Below, in pieces: positions 9,541 through 17,589 of a stretch of DNA of 20,221 bases (position 1 is its first letter; every line of letters starts with the position of its first letter). Origin of the DNA: Gracilaria caudata. Taxonomy: Eukaryota > Rhodophyta > Florideophyceae > Gracilariales > Gracilariaceae. The DNA lies in contig JASCIV010000432.1 in assembly GCA_030374735.1 (NCBI GenBank), forward strand, positions 1-20,221. Direction: 5' to 3'. A program made the translations under genes and the position numbers. The notes beneath the pieces are model-generated. The model was not told the DNA's origin and did not search any database. It was given only the letters and a program-made list of their open reading frames with translations.

Positions 9541-10009
9541 AGCGCGCGTCGACGCGGCATAAAGCGCGGGGATGCAAGGCGCAAGTCAACAGCTGTGGGT
9601 AACACCGCGAGGTGTGAACGCACAGGTGTGGGTGGCAGCGCGTGCTGGCGGGGCGGCGGGAGGGGTCCGGGCGGCACAGAGCCTGAGACGAGATGCGCGC
9701 ACGCCGTTGCGTGGCGGCCCTTGCGCGCACGCGCGCGCCAGCGCCAAGCGGCCGCGCGGCAGTTTTCAACGCGCCGCTGACAGACGCGTGCGGTGGGCTG
9801 CGTCGCTGGCGGCGCGCAGGCGCGCCGTGCTGCGCTCCGCCACGCTCGAAGCGCGCGGCGTGTGGCCGTCGCGTCCACGCGGTGGGTGTGCGTTGGCGCT
9901 GTGCACGTCCGGCAGTCAACACCTGCGCGCCTGCGGCTGCGCGCGCTGGCGTCGTCGCGTCCGCTGCGCGCTTTTCTCTCCACTTTGGCGCGTGTTTGCG
10001 CGGCGCACA

Positions 10010-10030
10010 TACACACACACACGCACGCAC
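10010..10030. repeat. AC/GC microsatellite
   Basis: A run of alternating (AC)n passes into ACGC repeats within the CpG-rich spacer upstream of the cyclin gene. Alternating purine-pyrimidine tracts of this kind are length-variable and can adopt Z-DNA. Confidence 0.7.
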
Positions 10031-10234
10031 CCCGCCCACTGCGCTTCTGCCACGGCATCTTTTTGGTGGCTGCGCCGCCCGCCTCGTGCTCGCTTCGCGT
10101 CCGCGCGCTGTTGGTGCGCGCTTGCTTTTTCGCTGCAGTGTCCGTGTTGCTCACGTCCGTCGCCGCGCTTTCGCTTGCGCGTTGGCGCTGCCCGCGTCGC
10201 GTGCGCGCTTCCCCCCTACCCCCTCCCCGTTTCC

Positions 10235-11239
10235 ATGTCGTCCTTAATGTCGCAGCCGTTCCCGTCGCTGTTGCCGCCGCCGTTCGCTTCACTGCCTTGC
10301 TTTCAGCGAGTGTTCGAGCTTTCGCAGCAGCAACAGCAGCAGCATCCCCTCGCGCACTCCGCTATTCCCCCGCCGCCGCTCGTGCTCAATCACCCTTTAC
10401 TTCGGCCCGTCATCCAGAAGCGCGCCGCGCGTCGTGCTATGCCGCCACTCTCTTCCGCGCAAGCACAGTTGCTTCCGGCGTATCGTCGTCGACAGCGACG
10501 GAAACGAGATTGGATCACCATGGCGTTGGAACAGGTCACGCCCGAGCAGATTATGATGCCCGCCACCGGCGGTGCGACGCAACTGCGTCTGCTGCTGCCG
10601 CAGTTTGAGCCGCCCTCCAGCTCGGCCGCCGATAACTACAACTCGCTGTTCATTGTGCGCGCGCTCTCTGACGTGCTCCAGCGCACATGCGATCGCAACG
10701 CCGCCTGCACGCTGCAGCCGAACCCACATATCGATGCTCGTTCCACCAACATGTTCTACAGTTGCACAGTAGCGCCCTTTTCGCTTTCGTGTTACGTCTA
10801 CCAGCTTGTGACCCAACTCAAGCTCAGTCGCAGTGTGTACATTGTGGCGTTGGTGTTTCTCGATCGTGTGCGGCTGGTGGATCAGCGTCTGTGTCTCATT
10901 CATCTCAACGTGCACCGCGTTCTGGCCACCGCGCTGTGTCTGGCCGACAAGGTGTTGGAAGACGAATGTCATCGCAACTCGTCGTTCTGCGCCATTGCTG
11001 GAATCCCGTGCACTTCTGAGCTCAACCTGATGGAGCACGAGTTTCTGCGAAGACTGCAATGGAACTGTTGGGTGTCTGTGGACACTTTCGAAGAGTATGA
11101 TAGCGCGGTGTTTAGTGAGAATGCTGACGCGCGTGTTGTGGACGCTCAGGCAGCCGTTGCGTTGGAATCTGCAGCCGTGAGTGCGGCACGCACGTTGTCG
11201 AGGATGACCGGTGGCGCCGAGAGCTCTTCCCATGTGTAA
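10235..11239 (+). CDS. PHO80/P-type (PCL, cyclin U-like) cyclin
   Basis: The ATG at 10235 is the first in a frame that otherwise lacks an upstream Met; it gives 334 residues ending at TAA 11239. The N-terminal ~130 residues are disordered: Pro/Leu-rich, six Gln in a row (31-36, from CAG/CAA codons), then a basic patch 'RRRQRRKRD'. The cyclin box covers about 137-288: 'SLFIVRALSDVLQR', 'VAPFSLSCYVYQLV', 'VYIVALVFLDRVR', 'LIHLNVHRVLATALCLADKV' (with the ED that follows), and 'GIPCTSELNLMEHEFLRRL'. The 'P-S-Y' helix, the 'N-HR-L-A--A-K--ED' helix and the 'G----ELN-ME--FL' helix are the PHO80/P-type signature. Such cyclins activate a Pho85/CDK5-like kinase in phosphate signalling, polarity or cell-cycle control; which applies here is unknown. 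Internal Mets at 10247, 10440 and 10520 are alternative starts that keep the cyclin box. Confidence 0.88.
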   Translation: MSSLMSQPFPSLLPPPFASLPCFQRVFELSQQQQQQHPLAHSAIPPPPLVLNHPLLRPVIQKRAARRAMPPLSSAQAQLLPAYRRRQRRKRDWITMALEQVTPEQIMMPATGGATQLRLLLPQFEPPSSSAADNYNSLFIVRALSDVLQRTCDRNAACTLQPNPHIDARSTNMFYSCTVAPFSLSCYVYQLVTQLKLSRSVYIVALVFLDRVRLVDQRLCLIHLNVHRVLATALCLADKVLEDECHRNSSFCAIAGIPCTSELNLMEHEFLRRLQWNCWVSVDTFEEYDSAVFSENADARVVDAQAAVALESAAVSAARTLSRMTGGAESSSHV

Positions 11240-11315
11240 CTTTTGTTAACTCTGTTTATCGCACTTTTTATTCGCCCTTTCTGTCTACGTTCGTAGTTGA
11301 TTTTTGTACCACTCT

Positions 11316-11340
11316 TACTACCACTACTACTACTACTACC
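11316..11340. repeat. CTA trinucleotide microsatellite
   Basis: Imperfect (CTA)n tract about 80 bases after the cyclin stop codon, probably in its 3' UTR. Length variation between individuals would be expected. Confidence 0.65.
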
Positions 11341-11695
11341 TCCGCCAAATCTTACGCGACTACCACCTACATTGCACGCTCTGAACAGACGCAATGGTGC
11401 GTTGACGCCCGTAAAGAAAAGAAACTCACCCCGAAGACAGATCTGTGCCGTGCGTAACATTAGAGAGCTGCGAAATCACCATGATGGTCTACGAAGGTAA
11501 TTGCAAGCAGCGAAGCACCTGCGCACGCTCGGCTTCGCACTGTCGTTGGAAGCTTCGCCATTGCAACGTTCATAATTGATACAAAGAGTATCATACCGTT
11601 GTATCGCGCGCAGATTTGAGATTTGCGCGAACAGTCGAACTGCATTACAGTGAGCTACAGTGCTCTGTATCGAAGTTCCTGGAGCACCAACAGAA

Positions 11696-11720
11696 CATCA
11701 TCACCACTACAGTGATGATG
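11696..11720. repeat. Perfect hairpin, 9-bp arms and 7-base loop
   Basis: CATCATCAC at 11696-11704 pairs with GTGATGATG at 11712-11720. It lies between the convergent cyclin and sulfotransferase genes, so an RNA 3'-end or transcript-stability element is conceivable; there is no T-run to suggest a factor-independent terminator. Confidence 0.5.
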
Positions 11721-12262
11721 CCCTCGGGGGTAAGATAGAGCAGTTCTGTGGGTTTACGGGCTTTTTCTACAAGAGTATCACACAACTATCACACACAAGT
11801 GTGAAAACCAGACAAACGCACACTCCAAAACTCTACAAAACATCAACATAATGAAATGTTAGAAGCCGTGTCCATAACGGCAATGCCTGTCCTGGCATTG
11901 GTCAATACGAAGGTAGAAAGCAAATCGAAGCAGCTAAAGCATGCCTCCTTGGATAACACGCATCACGACTCGTGATTGACGAGGAACAAGCTGCTGCGTT
12001 CTGTAGCGAACGCTACTAGCCCTCTTATCATAAGATGATCATACTATCGCAAAAGCTTACGTGGCACTACAACTTTTCGATTCTACTGTTTACCTGCAGA
12101 AGGGCAGGAAAATGACTGTTAGCCCTCTCACGTCTCGGCCGAAACTATCAATACATTCAAACGAGCACGCGGAGAATGACACACAAAACCTCTACTTACA
12201 CCAACGAATACTACCACGTACATCTTAAAAGTGAAGAAAATCATATATCCACACAGTTATTC

Positions 12263-13363
12263 CTATGCCGCGTCAGTACTTCCTCCCATCTGTGACAAAG
12301 CCTCACGAGCTGCATAGCTTTCTTTTCGTGTCCTCTCCATAATCTCTTCCTTCTTCAAAACCGCCTTTTCACAAAGGCTAAAGGCGCCAGAGTCCTCGTC
12401 AAAGCATCGATTTTGCATCAATCGATCCTTGATAATATTGTATTGTTGCATCAGAACCTTGTGCACCAGCTCATTCCCGCATGTCTTGTGCGAAGTATCG
12501 ATATCTTTCAACGCTGACAACATCTTTCCCGATGTATCCGTTGTGCGCTCGTTGAAGTGCCCTGTAAAGTCTGGACGCAGCCCTGTTACAGCTTCCATCA
12601 TAGCTGTAGATTCCTCGGGACGACTGAGATCGATAACTACCTCATAGCGTTCAGCCACTCTTCTCATCGCATCTTCGTGCACCCATTCAGCGGGGCAGCT
12701 GGTGAGCGGAACATCAGCACCATGATACCTGTACAAAGCGTCCACCGGATACCTCTCCAAATGCTCCTTGTATCTCTCGATTTCCTCCTGCATCTCCTTC
12801 TCATCGGTAATGTCTGCCACCTTTCTCTCACGATTCTCCTGCAGGTAGGCGGAAAGAATAATGTTCTTTGGTTCTCTGGTATTCGTGATGAACGTCACAT
12901 TGCCACCGCGCATGCGGCTCACAAATTCGTACCTGTCCTTGGTCATGCGAGTGTGACATCCGTAAAAGTCAACATCGCGTCGGTTGATAATGGTCTTCAG
13001 ACCCATTTCATTCCACTCAATCATATTGAAGCACTTTGCAGCTTTCAATTGCTGATCATCCAGCGCTCGTTTCACGGCAATACGCACGGTAGTAGAGCCA
13101 GTTTTAGGCGGTCGATTGTAAAACACAAGACGCTTCTGGAACGAAGAGCCGCCCCCCACAGCAGTCACCACAGGCGCCGGTAGTGGCGGCACATCAGCGC
13201 CAGCTCGCGCGTACTGTTCAATGAGACGTAGACGTGATTCGAGACGCTCCACGTCGAGCGCGGGACGTGACAGTGCATAGAACAGGGAGACGCTGGACGT
13301 TATTGCGGCCAGTGCGACCAGCACGAGCATCCGCAGTTCCTTCCTAGCACCGTTTGCCTTCAT
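12263..13363 (-). CDS. Golgi type II membrane sulfotransferase, heparan-sulfate/uronyl 2-O-sulfotransferase-like
   Basis: A 366-residue protein without introns. A short basic N-terminus is followed by one membrane anchor at about residues 11-31 ('MLVLVALAAITSSVSLFYAL'), giving the type II topology of Golgi enzymes. The PAPS 5'-phosphosulfate loop is 'RPPKTGSTT' (84-92); the 3'-phosphate site is 'NTREPKNIILSAYL' (161-174, with R163 and S171). 'FYGCHTRM' places a His (137) where the 2-O-sulfotransferase family has its catalytic base. Several Cys (111, 136, 223, 295, 320, 331) suit a lumenal, disulfide-bonded domain. The family transfers sulfate from PAPS to a sugar hydroxyl. In red algae, relatives are suspected of sulfating carrageenan or agar galactans; the substrate here is inference. 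Divergent from fumarase, with 708 bp between start codons. Confidence 0.85.
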   Translation of the reverse strand: MKANGARKELRMLVLVALAAITSSVSLFYALSRPALDVERLESRLRLIEQYARAGADVPPLPAPVVTAVGGGSSFQKRLVFYNRPPKTGSTTVRIAVKRALDDQQLKAAKCFNMIEWNEMGLKTIINRRDVDFYGCHTRMTKDRYEFVSRMRGGNVTFITNTREPKNIILSAYLQENRERKVADITDEKEMQEEIERYKEHLERYPVDALYRYHGADVPLTSCPAEWVHEDAMRRVAERYEVVIDLSRPEESTAMMEAVTGLRPDFTGHFNERTTDTSGKMLSALKDIDTSHKTCGNELVHKVLMQQYNIIKDRLMQNRCFDEDSGAFSLCEKAVLKKEEIMERTRKESYAAREALSQMGGSTDAA

Positions 13364-13686
13364 CTTTCGGGGAGAGTTGTTTGGAGAAGCCAGAGTGAAC
13401 GAATGGAAAGTACGGGGGGAAGAGGGGTGGAGGAGAGAAGCAACAATAGGCTAGCTAGCACGGTGGAAAAGAAGCTCGGAACACGCTTCGAAGACCGGAG
13501 TTGCGCGATATAAACAGCAGGGGTAGAGGACAAAACAGTGCGTTGTGAGAGAAGGGCGAGAAAGCTGTGAAGCGGCGGTATTTAAGCGGTGAACTGATTC
13601 AAGTTGATGACAGCGGACGCGACGAGGGCGGTGGTGAGCGCACAATGACAGCGGGGGGCAGCAGCAAAGATCCCGCGGGGGGTGGG

Positions 13687-13705
13687 CACCGTGCCAGGCA
13701 CGGTG
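13687..13705. repeat. Perfect palindrome with single-base centre
   Basis: CACCGTGCC, A, GGCACGGTG: 9-bp arms. This shape suits a dimeric DNA-binding protein or a very stable cruciform. It is about 320 bp upstream of the sulfotransferase start and 370 bp upstream of the fumarase start. Confidence 0.65.
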
Positions 13706-13756
13706 TGACTTGCTGGTTGGCTGTCAGCAATCTCAAAAAAACTGCTTGTCAATTCA

Positions 13757-13779
13757 AATGTCACCCGAAGGGTGACATT
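13757..13779. repeat. Perfect hairpin, 10-bp arms and GAA loop
   Basis: AATGTCACCC pairs with GGGTGACATT around a three-base GAA loop. It contains TGTCA/TGACA half-sites typical of some homeodomain (TALE) targets, which is only a suggestion. It is the stronger of the two palindromes in this divergent spacer. Confidence 0.7.
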
Positions 13780-14071
13780 CGCTTTGCCTGATCTCATACA
13801 GTGTAAGACGCGGCACCACAACTTGTTGTTCAGTTTACAAGGCGGCCCAGGCGGCGTTTCCTTGTTTTGATACGATTTAGAGCTTCAGCAATGGCTTTGA
13901 AATCCAATCACGTCGTCAGAGATGGCTCAACGGCTGCACAACGTAGCCCATCGTCTATCAGCTATCTCATCTGCGAGCACAAGCATTCCCACGTCAGATC
14001 CGTGACTCTGCATACGCACTCCGACGATCGCACGTCAGATCATCCTCATCGTTTCGCCCCGCTCCTTCCGC

Positions 14072-15583
14072 ATGCAATCTGTCGCTTTTGCCATGCCATT
14101 CACCCGCCCGCCCAACGCACTCATTCTCCGCCTCTTCCGACCACCGCTTCAATCTCGCTCCGTGCGGCCGTTCCACGCATCGCTCCCCGCCATGTCGCAC
14201 CGCATCGAGACCGATACCTTTGGCGAGATTAAAGTGCCTGCCGATCGCTACTGGGGAGCACAGACACAGCGATCCATCACTAACTTTGATATTTGTAAAG
14301 ACACCGATCGAATGCCTTTGCCAGTTATCCATGCTTTCGGAATCCTTAAACACGCCACAGCCTTTGCAAATCGAACGTACGGACTCGATCAATCCGTAGC
14401 GAACGCCATTGAAACCGCTGCCGCCGACGTCGCCGCCGGAAAGCTTGACGACCATTTCCCGCTCGTCGTATGGCAGACTGGTTCCGGCACCCAATCTAAC
14501 ATGAACGTCAACGAAGTAATTTCTAACAGAGCCATCGAGCTCCTCGGTGGAGAACGCGGTTCAAAAACCCCCGTCCATCCAAATGATCACGTTAACAAGT
14601 CCCAATCTTCAAACGATACCTTTCCGACCGCCATGCACATCGCGCTCGCGCGCGAAATAAACGCTCGTCTTATTCCCTCACTTACCTCTCTCGCTGATGC
14701 TTTTGATAGCAAAGCTGAGCAATACCAGCATATCATCAAAATTGGCCGCACTCACTGTATGGACGCCGTCCCTCTCACCTACGGCCAGCAATTCTCTGCG
14801 TACGTTCGACAGCTTCGTCAGGCTGTGTGTCGAATTCGCGCCTGTTTGCCGGACGTTTACGAGCTTGCCATTGGTGGCACCGCCGTTGGAACCGGCCTCA
14901 ACACTAGAATCGGCTTTGCTGAGAAGGTTGCGGACAAAGTCGCCGAACTTACTGGACTGCCGTTTGTGTCCGCTGAGAATAAGTTTGAAGCGTTGGCCGC
15001 ACATGATGCCGTCGTTTTCGCGAGTGGCGCGTTGAATACTGCTGCTACTTCACTTATGAAGATTGCTAATGACATTCGACTACTGGGATCTGGACCGCGA
15101 TGTGGGCTCGGTGAACTCGAGTTGCCCGAAAATGAACCTGGAAGTTCCATCATGCCTGGGAAAGTGAATCCGACGCAATGCGAGGCTGTTACTATGGCAT
15201 GTGCGCAGGTGATCGGCAATCACGTCGCAATCACTGTTGGCGGTACGAATGGCCACTTTGAGCTGAACGTATTCAAACCTATGATGATTCACAACGTTCT
15301 TCATAGCGTCAGATTACTCAGTGACTGTGCGACTTCGTTCGAAAAGAACTGCATTCAAGGACTCCAGGTGAATGAGAAGAAAGTTGCCCAACTCTTGACT
15401 GAGAGTTTGATGTTGGTGACTGCTTTGAATCCTGTTATTGGATATGACAAAGCCGCGCAGATTGCTAAAAAGGCGCACAAGGAAGGCAGTACACTACGGG
15501 AAGCGGCTGTGTCTCTTGGCATTTTATCGGCAGACAAATTCGATGAGGTTGTTGTACCCGCAAATATGATCGGACCAAAGTAA
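14072..15583 (+). CDS. FUM: Fumarate hydratase, class II (FumC-type), with mitochondrial presequence
   Basis: A 503-residue intact frame. It catalyses reversible hydration of fumarate to L-malate in the TCA cycle. Residues 1-40 are rich in Arg, Ser, Pro and hydrophobics with no acidic residue, as in mitochondrial targeting peptides; the conserved enzyme starts at the second candidate Met (41, 'MSHRIETDTFGEIKVP'), exactly where cytosolic and bacterial forms begin. Conserved landmarks: 'WGAQTQRS' (61-68), 'QTGSGTQSNMN' (135-145), 'NKSQSSND' (175-182), 'GRTHCMDAVPLTYGQ' with catalytic His 228, and the lyase signature 'GSSIMPGKVNPTQ' (357-369) containing the catalytic Ser. The residues after the catalytic THis are Cys-Met rather than the usual Leu/Thr-Gln, and 'LTYGQ' replaces 'LTLGQ'. 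Initiation at Met 41 could yield a cytosolic form, giving dual location from one gene as known for yeast and mammalian fumarase. Confidence 0.96.
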   Translation: MQSVAFAMPFTRPPNALILRLFRPPLQSRSVRPFHASLPAMSHRIETDTFGEIKVPADRYWGAQTQRSITNFDICKDTDRMPLPVIHAFGILKHATAFANRTYGLDQSVANAIETAAADVAAGKLDDHFPLVVWQTGSGTQSNMNVNEVISNRAIELLGGERGSKTPVHPNDHVNKSQSSNDTFPTAMHIALAREINARLIPSLTSLADAFDSKAEQYQHIIKIGRTHCMDAVPLTYGQQFSAYVRQLRQAVCRIRACLPDVYELAIGGTAVGTGLNTRIGFAEKVADKVAELTGLPFVSAENKFEALAAHDAVVFASGALNTAATSLMKIANDIRLLGSGPRCGLGELELPENEPGSSIMPGKVNPTQCEAVTMACAQVIGNHVAITVGGTNGHFELNVFKPMMIHNVLHSVRLLSDCATSFEKNCIQGLQVNEKKVAQLLTESLMLVTALNPVIGYDKAAQIAKKAHKEGSTLREAAVSLGILSADKFDEVVVPANMIGPK

Positions 15584-15828
15584 AACAATCGCAAACTATA
15601 GCAGACTCACTTTTTCTTGTCCTTCAAGAGAGGATAAAATTTTCTAGCATGAGTTGTGATGCTCCATTTTTACAACGATTATCATGCGATGCGCCAGATT
15701 GTTCATCTTGTTGTGTGTTGCATGGAATAAGGAAGAAAGTGTTCTATGTAATGAAGAGCTTCCGTTCTGGTACTCCAATCGTTGAAAAAGGACCTCGCCA
15801 CTTCAAGCGAGTTGATCTCAAGAGATAT

Positions 15829-16163
15829 TTACTCTTCGTCGGCTGGCTTCAATCCTGGTCTCCAGGGAATGCGTCGATTCGGTTGACCCACAGTTATCTT
15901 CAATGTTGCGCAAGCGACATACATCTGTTAGGTCATCATCTTGAAGCATGATGGACACGTGAAAACAGGAAAACGCGATCGCTTACCATCTTCTTCTCTG
16001 ATACTATAGCCACAGGGATGGAGAGGGCGATGATTAGTGCCAGAGTCATGGCGGTATTGGCACGCCACTTCTTCGGATATGGCCACCAACCACCTCCCGG
16101 AGACCAAACCTCCTTAGGGTACGGAAAACGTGGACCTTCACCCATCGCGAGCAGCTCCCTCAA
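15829..16163 (-). CDS. Small single-pass membrane protein, two exons with an 89-base intron
   Basis: Exon 1 is 16163-15987 (59 codons), containing 'GPRFPYPKEVWSPGGGWWPY' followed by a membrane segment at about residues 37-54 ('NTAMTLALIIALSIPVAIVS'). Translation of exon 1 runs out of conserved-looking sequence exactly at ATG|GTAAGC (15986), a good donor. An intron to 15898 has a CTAAC branch-like element about 30 bases before its AG. Exon 2 (15897-15829) then adds 'ITVGQPNRRIPWRPGLKPAD' and EE before TAA, 81 residues in all. An alternative acceptor (CTAACAG) also keeps the frame but inserts ten residues. The 'PYPK-VWSP-GGWW-P--W--NT' motif plus a basic/Pro tail reminds me of a short conserved mitochondrial-type protein of plants, fungi and algae, possibly one annotated as a complex I accessory subunit; that link is from memory and uncertain. 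Met 7 (16145) may be the true start. Convergent with fumarase, 245 bp apart. Confidence 0.7.
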
Positions 16164-16609
16164 AAGCTGAAGGCTGCCTTAGTGGCTTCGGTTATACTGT
16201 TCGGCTGTTGTACCTTCGTAGATTGTGGAGGGATGGCAAACAACCTCGTCGATCGGCTTCGAGCAACAAGCACTGAAATCACTGCCTGCCAGATCTTGCT
16301 GAACAGATTTTTGGCTCAGTACTTCGCTTGAATTTTGCTTATTTTTGAAAAGCTCGTCTTTGCTGATGTTGATGATACGGATCACGCACAAAATCAGAGC
16401 GCTCCGCTTAGGGGCAGTCTCGAGACTCCGAGTGGTTAGAGCTACCAACGGTAACCTTGGTAAGAGTGGCCAAGCGATTAGCGATAACTTTCGATATAAA
16501 AAAGGTACTGCTCTATTCAAATGGATCAACAATAGCGAGAGCGTTACGCTTGAGCCAAACGCTCGAGCTATTGCTTTCACGGTGTGCTACACGGTGAAGT
16601 CACGCAACC
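16164..16609. other. Intergenic, 5' side of the small membrane-protein gene
   Basis: No recognisable gene. ORFs of 133 codons (minus, 16580-16179) and 102 codons (plus, 16345-16653) overlap head-on and neither has a domain. Two stretches near 16428 and 16466 resemble a tRNA A box (for example GTGGCCAAGCGATTAGCG), but no B box (GGTTCRANNCC) follows, so no tRNA is called. It presumably includes the promoter and 5' UTR of the minus-strand gene. Confidence 0.5.
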
Positions 16610-17500
16610 ATGCCTCCCAACTTTGCGCGCATGACGAGACTCGTGCCCACTAGGCATTGCCCAAGCTACACGTCATCGTTGCGCACGCGCGTTTACCAAA
16701 TCCGGATCTGGACTTGTATCACTACGTCTTGATCGCATTTCATGTGATTACGGCAAAAAGTCCAAGCTCGGATTCACAGTGTATCCGTCTCCGCTGGTAT
16801 CCACCTCAGTCGTTGAACCGTAGAATTCTGTGCTGGCCACACACGCCTTGCTTGAGCACCTTGATCTGGGAGTGGCTCTCGACAATGAGGCCATTTATGA
16901 CATCTGCCGTCGTTCGTTGAGCATTGCTCGTCCGACCTACTCCAACCTTAACCGTCTCATCGCACAGGTGGTGTCGTCCCTCACCGCTTCTCTTCTTTTC
17001 GATGGTGCTTGGAATGTAGATATCAAAAAGTTCCAAACCGGCCTGGTTCCCTCTCCTCGCATTCACTTTATGCTTTCTGCGTACGCGCCTATTATGGCGA
17101 AGGAAAAGGCTCATCATGAGAAATCTAGCGTGGCTGAGATTACTTTGGTTGTGTTTCAGCCGAACTCGGCGTTCGCCGAGTGCGACCCGCGCTCAGGTCG
17201 CTACATTGCTGTGTCGCTCAACTACCGTGGTCAGGACTTTCAAAAGAGACGTGAACGCAGCTGTCGCTTCCATCAAATCAAAGCGCTCTATTCAGTTTGT
17301 GGAATGGTCTCCGACCGGTATGAAGATCGGAATCAACTCACAACCGCCTACTCTTGTGAAAGATGATGATCCAGCCGAGTCTAAGATATCTGTTTGCTCC
17401 ATTGCTGACTGCACTGCTATTGCTGAAATGTTTGCCCCAATAAACGCCACGTTCGACCTTATGTTCGCTTAGAGAGCTTTCGTGCATTGATTTGTCAGAG
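16610..17500 (+). pseudogene. Decayed alpha-tubulin gene copy
   Basis: From about 16698 the + strand encodes alpha-tubulin from just after the GGGTGSG nucleotide loop onward: 'SGSGLVSLRLDRISCDYGKK', 'FTVYPSPLVSTSVVEP', a TAG (16821-16823) where Tyr is expected, then 'NEAIYDICRRSLSIARPTYS', 'NLNRLIAQVVSSLTASLLFD', 'PRIHFMLSAYAPIMAKEKAH'. A one-base insertion near 17247 shifts the frame, after which 'DVNAAVASIKSKRSIQFVEW' and 'CTAIAEMFAPINATFDLMFA' continue; stops follow in what was the 'KRAFVHW' region. The N-terminal third is missing or unrecognisable; a 'PPNFAR' at about 16618 and a short piece after it may be remnants joined by a deletion. The C-terminal acidic tail is absent. Many substitutions at otherwise invariant tubulin positions show long relaxed evolution. 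No introns are visible, so it could be a retrocopy, though no poly(A) remains. Confidence 0.9.
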
Positions 17501-17589
17501 CGGATAACTGTTTGAGCATCGTTCGAGCATCAGCACAGTAGTTAGAACGCAACATCTGCAACCATCGAATTCGATATGTGCAAATAACT

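Larger units (their letters stand above)
9039..10234. promoter_or_regulatory. CpG-rich divergent intergenic region between DDX41 and cyclin
   Basis: This 1.2-kb spacer separates two divergently transcribed genes and should hold both promoters. From about 9640 it becomes extremely rich in GCGC/CGCG words and in C-rich tracts on the + strand, unlike the rest of the window. Because stops are rare in such DNA, several long ORFs overlap in different frames and on both strands (for example 325 and 282 codons on the minus strand). They are Arg/Ala/Thr-rich, without domains, and are not credible genes. The cyclin frame is also open upstream to 9572 but lacks an ATG there. A 22-bp tandem duplication and an AC microsatellite are included. 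No convincing TATA element was seen. Confidence 0.5.
11240..12262. other. Convergent intergenic region between cyclin and sulfotransferase
   Basis: This 1-kb stretch should carry the 3' ends of both flanking transcripts. No gene is recognisable; the longest ORFs (104 codons minus, 67 plus) overlap the cyclin end or simple sequence and have no domain. It holds a CTA trinucleotide tract at about 11316-11340 and a 9-bp-stem hairpin at 11696-11720. Confidence 0.6.
13364..14071. promoter_or_regulatory. Divergent intergenic region between sulfotransferase and fumarase
   Basis: The spacer must contain both promoters and 5' UTRs. No coding frame in it is credible. The most visible structures are two perfect hairpins 52 bases apart (13687-13705 and 13757-13779), separated by an A-rich tract. 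A TATAAA-like string occurs at about 13508 on the + strand, but it is 560 bases from the fumarase start and I do not assign it. Confidence 0.5.

Noticed and set aside
9572..10234. Upstream extension of the cyclin frame
   Set aside because: The frame is open but has no ATG before 10235, and the translation is compositionally biased with no conserved segment.
9191..10292. Minus-strand ORFs of 282 and 325 codons
   Set aside because: They lie in CpG-rich DNA where stops are rare, are Arg/Ala/Thr-rich without domains, overlap each other in different frames and cover the promoter side of two real genes.
15649..15951. 100-codon + strand ORF after fumarase
   Set aside because: It is antisense to the better supported spliced membrane-protein gene and has no domain.
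16428..16500. Two tRNA A-box-like strings
   Set aside because: No B box, no acceptor stem and no cloverleaf pairing could be found around them.
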